In this document: one piece after another, positions 60,375 through 64,000 of the stretch
Numbering within the stretch: position 1 is the first letter of the stretch
Layout: the number at the start of each line of letters is the position of its first letter
NCBI GenBank assembly: GCA_937872465.1
Contig: CALMSR010000039.1
Coordinates: 186,001 to 250,000 of the forward strand
Reading direction: 5' to 3'
Origin: an uncultured Paracoccaceae bacterium
GTDB lineage: Bacteria > Pseudomonadota > Alphaproteobacteria > Rhodobacterales > Rhodobacteraceae
Length of the DNA: 64,000 bases
The notes under the pieces: model-generated
Told to the model about the DNA's origin: nothing
The model's database searches: none
Seen by the model: only the letters and a program-made list of their open reading frames with translations
Program-made: the position numbers and the translations under genes

Positions 60375-60855
60375 CGGAACGGATTTCTCGCGGCCGGGCG
60401 TGCCCGACGACTGGCGGTTCGGGCGTTTCGATTTCAACTACCGGCGGCCGCTCGGCGAACAGGCGAGCCTCAGGCTGCGCGCCGCGGGGCAGTACGCAGT
60501 CGACCCGCTGCCCGGCGCGGTGCCGTTCTCGGGGGGCGGCGATCCCTACGACTGGGCCTTCACTGGCCGGGGAATCGCCGCCGACAAGGGCGCCGCGACC
60601 GCGATCGAGGCCACCTGCGATGTCCCGACCGGGCACGATGGCAGCCGGGCTGGCAGCTGCGCGGATTCGCGGACTATGGCGGTGTCTGGAACAACGATCC
60701 AAGTGGCGACGTCGTCGGTCACGATGCTTTCGGCTCGCTCGGGATCGGCTTCGCCGGCGGTGTTGGTGCCGTCGGCGTGACGGTGGCGGTCGCGACCCTG
60801 TGGCTGAGTTCCGACCACGCAGTGGACCCGCGAACCGGCGTCTCCTTCAGCGTGG
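60375..60855 (+). pseudogene. ShlB/FhaC-type outer-membrane transporter fragment
   Basis: A beta-barrel C-terminal piece of a two-partner-secretion TpsB protein: FDFNYRRPLGEQASLRLRAA, GQYAVDPLPGAVPFSGGG, DKGAATAIEATCDVP. After a shift near 60635 come GWQLRGFADYGGVW and LWLSSDHAVDPRTGVSF. The start of the gene (POTRA domains) is missing, and no TpsA partner is seen. Confidence 0.7.
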
Positions 60856-61085
60856 CATTGGACGGGAGCGAGGGTACGTGGTGCCTCTGGTCTCGCGCCA
60901 CCCCTGCAGCCGACCTGGTCCACGTATCCCCGAAGACCGCGACGGGATCGGCGACAAGAACACATGGGTCGGTAGCGCGTTTCCGCCGGCAGTACGGAAA
61001 AAGGGCGGATTCCGTTGAAAAACCCGGAGTCGAGGTAGTTGCCAGTCGCTGATTCAGTTCTCCCGAGCAGTCGGGAGTGCTGGCG

Positions 61086-61225
61086 ATGATGGGTCCGCGG
61101 CAGATGGCGCAAGGTGCGCTGTTCTACGAGTTTTCGATCGAGGATCACGTGCCGGTCGATCATCTGCTTCGTCAGATCGATCGCTTCGCCGGCGAACTTT
61201 GCACGGGCATTTCGTTCAGCGACGG
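61086..61225 (+). mobile_element. IS5/IS1182-type transposase N-terminal remnant
   Basis: MMGPRQMAQGALFYEFSIED and HVPVDHLLRQIDRFAGEL match the start of DDE transposases of the IS5/IS1182 group. The sequence then diverges. Only about 45 residues remain. Confidence 0.7.
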
Positions 61226-61429
61226 GAACGAGTCCCGGCGAACTCGATGGTCCCGCTCGAGTCGAGTCCAATTTCCCGATACCATTGGCTCGTCCGGGGC
61301 GCCGCGATCACAAGGACGCCGGGAATACCCGTGCAGGCCGTGCCCCCCATCGCGTCCGGCCCGACCTCGTCTCGCCGGAGGAGGCGCTGACGTCGATCGC
61401 GATCATCGCGGCGAGTGGGGTGCAGGAGA

Positions 61430-61560
61430 TCCGGTCGAGGCCGCCCAGCTTGACCTGGGCGACCCCGCCACTTCCTTGGTCCAGCCGAACCCCTGCTCGA
61501 TCCGCTTGCGGATGCGCAGGCTGCCCGGCCGACCAAGCCGCGAGTAGACCGCGGTGCGCG
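61430..61560 (-). mobile_element. IS5-type transposase C-terminal remnant
   Basis: On the minus strand SLRIRKRIEQGFGWTKEVAG and, after a frameshift, GVAQVKLGGLDR match the C-terminal (Y/R)RIRKRIE...FGW.K motif of IS5-group transposases. It is inverted relative to the remnant at 61086, so they may be halves of one rearranged element. Confidence 0.65.
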
Positions 61561-61579
61561 AAGCATCGGGCCCGGGCGT

Positions 61580-63127
61580 TCAATCGACAGTGGTGGCGCC
61601 GCCGGGCTCCTCCTCGGACATGTGCATGCGGCGCTTGATGCGCTTGCCGACCAGGATCGGCAGCACGAAGCCGACGACGGCGATGGTCCAGAGGATGATG
61701 GCCAGCGGCGAGGTGAAGAGCACGGTCCAGTCGCCGTCGGAGATGGTCATGGCCCGGCGCAGGTTCGCCTCCATGAGGTTGCCGAGCAGGATGCCGAGGA
61801 TGACCGGCACCAGCGGCACGTCGAGCTTCCTCAGCACCCAGCCGAGCAGGCCGAAGATCACCATCACCAGGAGGTCGAAGGTCGAGCCGGAGATGCCGTA
61901 GATGCCCACGAAGGAGATCATCGCGACAATCGGCATCAGGAACTTCGGCGGGATCATCAGCACCCGTGCGAAGAGCCCGACCATCGGGATGTTCATGGCG
62001 AGCAGCATGAAGTTGCCGATGAAGAGCGCCGCGATCAGCCCCCAGACCACGTCCGGGTTCTGCTGGAAGAGCAGCGGCCCGGGTGTGATGTTGAGCGCGA
62101 GCAGCATGGCGAGCAGCACCGCCGTGGTGCCCGAGCCCGGCACGCCGAGCGCCAGCATCGGCACCAGCGCCCCGCCGGCCGCGGCATTGTTGCCGGCCTC
62201 CGGCGCCGCGACGCCGCGCGGATCGCCCTTGCCGAAGGTCTTGTCCTTGTCGGAGACCTGCTTCTCGACGGTGTAGGCCAGGAACGAGCCGAGGGACGCG
62301 CCGGCGCCCGGCAGCACCCCGGCGATGAAGCCGAGCACGGTCGAGCGGGCCATCGCCGGGGCGGTGCTGCGCAGAAGGCTCCAGGACGGGGTGATCCTGC
62401 CGATACCCACCTTGGCATCCTTGCCCTCGCCCGAGCCGTCGCCGCGATGTTCGAGGAAGATGAAGACCTCCGAGAGCGCGAAAAGGCCGACGATCGCCAC
62501 GAGGAAATCGATGCCGTCGTAGAGATGCACCTCGCCGAAGGCGAAGCGCGGCACGCCGGTCTGGCCGTCGACGCCGATCATGGCGATGCCGAGGCCGAGC
62601 GCCGCGGCGAGCGCGGCCTTGGCCTGGTTGGTCGAGGAGATGCCGCCGAGCGTGGCGAAGGCGAGCACGAAGAGCGCGAAATACTCCGCCGGCCCGAAGA
62701 GCAGCGCCACCTTCACCAGGAGCGGCGCCAGGAAGACGAGGCCCCAGGTGGCGAAGAAGGCGCCCACGAAGGAGGCGACGCCCGAAAGCGCCAGCGCCTC
62801 GCCGGCCCGGCCCTGCTTGGCCATCGGGTACCCGTCGAGCGTGGTCATCAGCGCCGGCTCGTCGCCGGGGATGTTCAAGAGGATCGAGGAGATCCGGCCG
62901 CCGTACATCGCCCCGTAATAGACGCTCGTCAGCAGGATCAGCGCGGGGGTCGGCGCGAGGCCGAGCGAGAAGGCGAGCGGGATCAGGATCGCGACCCCGT
63001 TCGAGGGGCCGAGGCCCGGGAGCGCGCCGATGATCGTGCCGAGAAAGCAGCCGACCAGCGCGAGAAAGAGGTTCTGGAAGGTGAGCGCGACGGCGAAGCC
63101 GTCGGCGAGCGAAGCGAGCGCGTCCAT
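61580..63127 (-). CDS. tctA: Tripartite tricarboxylate transporter permease TctA
   Basis: A 515-aa inner-membrane transport subunit with about 11-12 helices. Diagnostic stretches are LVGCFLGTIIGALPGLGPSN (about 24-43), SVYYGAMYGGRISSILLNIP and the second half repeat FIAGVLPGAGASLGSFLAYT. Imports tri- or dicarboxylates with TctC and TctB; substrate unknown. Last gene of a leftward operon. Confidence 0.94.
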   Translation of the reverse strand: MDALASLADGFAVALTFQNLFLALVGCFLGTIIGALPGLGPSNGVAILIPLAFSLGLAPTPALILLTSVYYGAMYGGRISSILLNIPGDEPALMTTLDGYPMAKQGRAGEALALSGVASFVGAFFATWGLVFLAPLLVKVALLFGPAEYFALFVLAFATLGGISSTNQAKAALAAALGLGIAMIGVDGQTGVPRFAFGEVHLYDGIDFLVAIVGLFALSEVFIFLEHRGDGSGEGKDAKVGIGRITPSWSLLRSTAPAMARSTVLGFIAGVLPGAGASLGSFLAYTVEKQVSDKDKTFGKGDPRGVAAPEAGNNAAAGGALVPMLALGVPGSGTTAVLLAMLLALNITPGPLLFQQNPDVVWGLIAALFIGNFMLLAMNIPMVGLFARVLMIPPKFLMPIVAMISFVGIYGISGSTFDLLVMVIFGLLGWVLRKLDVPLVPVILGILLGNLMEANLRRAMTISDGDWTVLFTSPLAIILWTIAVVGFVLPILVGKRIKRRMHMSEEEPGGATTVD

Positions 63128-63139
63128 GGCCGGTGCTCC

Positions 63140-63571
63140 TCAGATACCGAGCGGGCCCTCGGCGAGGGACAAGCCGAGGATGAGATGGAAGACAACGTAG
63201 ATGCCGACCGAAGTGGCGGCGCCGGCGACGATCGCCTGGAGTGGCGAAGTGCCCAGACGCCAGCTCAGGAACGCTGCAGCAATAGCCGTTGCGAATACGA
63301 AGCCGATGACCGGCAGCGAATAGGCGTAGACCACCAGCACGAGCACGGCGATGCCGATCTCGACGAGGCGGCCGAGCGCCGGCCAGTCCGGCTTGGGATC
63401 GGGCTTGAGCAGAACGGCCAGGCTCGAGATGCCGAGCAGGAGCCCGATGATGATCGGGAAGGTCTTTGGCCCCACCGGGTCGGAGATGAAGCTCACCTGT
63501 ATCTGAGTCGCCTGCCAGATGAAGAAGGCGGCCAACAAAAGGCCGATGCCGCCGAAGAGACGGTCTCCCAT
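63140..63571 (-). CDS. tctB: Tripartite tricarboxylate transporter small permease TctB
   Basis: A 143-aa protein with four hydrophobic segments (FGGIGLLLAAFFIWQATQIQ, TFPIIIGLLLGISSLAVLL, IGIAVLVLVVYAYSLPVIGF, AIVAGAATSVGIYVVFHLIL). The DPVGPKTFP motif is typical. It lies 12 bp before tctA. Confidence 0.9.
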   Translation of the reverse strand: MGDRLFGGIGLLLAAFFIWQATQIQVSFISDPVGPKTFPIIIGLLLGISSLAVLLKPDPKPDWPALGRLVEIGIAVLVLVVYAYSLPVIGFVFATAIAAAFLSWRLGTSPLQAIVAGAATSVGIYVVFHLILGLSLAEGPLGI

Positions 63572-63600
63572 TGGGAATCTCCTATCGATTGAGGGTCGGT

Positions 63601-63624
63601 GGCGCGGCCGCGCACGGCCGCGCC
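63601..63624 (-). other. Hairpin between tctC and tctB
   Basis: A perfect 10-bp stem GGCGCGGCCG (63601-63610) / CGGCCGCGCC (63615-63624) with a 4-nt loop lies just past the tctC stop. It mirrors the hairpin after the sugar-binding-protein gene at 7351-7378, and may likewise stabilise binding-protein mRNA. Confidence 0.55.
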
Positions 63625-63634
63625 GGCGCAGGCG

Positions 63635-64000
63635 TCAGTTGATGATCCCGATCTTGCGGGAGATCTCCTCGATCTGGGCGATCGAGTCGGTCACGTATTT
63701 CTGGAACTCCTCGCCCTGAAGGTCGAGTGGCGCCAGGCCGGACTGCGCCATGATCTCCTGCCACTCCTGCGATCCGTAGACCTTGCCGATGCTGTCGACC
63801 CAGTACTGGTACGCCGCATCCGACATGTCGCCGGGTCCGTAGAAGCCGCGCCAGTTGGCGCCGATCGCGTCGAGGCCCTGCTCCTTGGCGGTCGGGAACT
63901 CGGCGAAGTCGCCCTCCAGCCGCTCGGGCGCGAGCACCGCGATCACCTTGATGTCGCCCGAATCGACGAAGCCCTTCGCTTCGGAGGCATCGCCGCTGAA
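63635..64000 (-). CDS. tctC: Tripartite tricarboxylate transporter substrate-binding protein TctC, partial
   Basis: The C-terminal 121 residues of a Bug/TctC periplasmic protein (GDIKVIAVLAPERLEGDFAE, FPTAKEQGLDAIGANWRGFY, WQEIMAQSGLAPLDLQGEEF). The gene continues past the right edge of the window, so its start and signal peptide are not visible. It is the upstream gene of the tct operon and delivers the acid to TctAB. Confidence 0.88.
   Translation of the reverse strand, partial: FSGDASEAKGFVDSGDIKVIAVLAPERLEGDFAEFPTAKEQGLDAIGANWRGFYGPGDMSDAAYQYWVDSIGKVYGSQEWQEIMAQSGLAPLDLQGEEFQKYVTDSIAQIEEISRKIGIIN

Noticed and set aside
61216-61430. Short minus-strand reading frame between the two IS5-type remnants
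   Set aside because: No recognisable domain; most likely degraded transposon sequence.

Overview
The window is high-GC DNA with dense, mostly minus-strand operons. Its gene content (Azospirillum-type D-galactose 1-dehydrogenase, UgpC/MalG-type sugar ABC transporter, TRAP and TTT transporters, GTA-type tail-tip genes, DUF2793/DUF3489-type proteins) points to an alphaproteobacterium, most likely Rhodobacterales or a neighbouring order. This placement is by family recognition only.

Region 1 (about 0.2-13.5 kb) is a galactoside import and catabolism locus arranged around a divergent promoter. Leftward from 5968 run an IclR regulator, an ABC ATPase, 2-keto-3-deoxygalactonate kinase (dgoK), KDPGal aldolase (dgoA), galactonate dehydratase (dgoD) and a D-galactose 1-dehydrogenase. 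Rightward from 6103 run the substrate-binding protein, two permeases, a GH36 alpha-galactosidase and a GH2 beta-galactosidase-like enzyme. Imported alpha- and beta-galactosides would be hydrolysed and the galactose oxidised through the De Ley-Doudoroff route to pyruvate and glyceraldehyde 3-phosphate. A perfect inverted repeat (6044-6069) lies over the divergent promoter and is the obvious IclR operator candidate.

Region 2 (about 13.6-54.2 kb) is a near-complete but decayed prophage of mosaic type. It has a lambda-like packaging and head module (TerS, TerL, gpW, portal, S49 protease with nested scaffold, gpD, gpE-type capsid), a siphophage tail with a canonical -1 frameshift site in the tail-assembly chaperone gene, and a GTA-like tail tip (DUF2460, DUF2163, NlpC/P60, TIM-barrel host-specificity protein). 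The early region carries a RecA-fold Sak4-like ATPase, DUF669, PD-(D/E)XK nuclease, SF2 helicase, prim-pol/helicase, RuvC-like nuclease and two DNA methyltransferases. A tyrosine integrase sits at the right end. The M15 endolysin is broken by several frameshifts, and no CI-type repressor is recognisable. Cargo genes include a secreted ankyrin-repeat protein inside the tail operon and a DUF3489 cassette on the opposite strand.

The most interesting cargo (48.7-51.4 kb) is a two-gene operon. One gene encodes a QueC-like PP-loop enzyme fused to a C-terminal OmpR-like winged helix; the other encodes an uncharacterised, mainly helical partner. There are no preQ0 synthesis, DpdA, CD-NTase, TatD or Qat ATPase genes nearby, so it looks like an undescribed deazaguanine-type or QueC-related defence module.

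Region 3 (54.3-64 kb) holds host metabolic genes: a glyA-like remnant, an agmatinase-family ureohydrolase with a TRAP transporter (dctM, dctQ, dctP) and a divergent LysR regulator, tRNA-Gln(CUG), a graveyard of transposase and ShlB-type fragments, and a tripartite tricarboxylate transporter operon (tctA, tctB, and tctC cut by the window edge).
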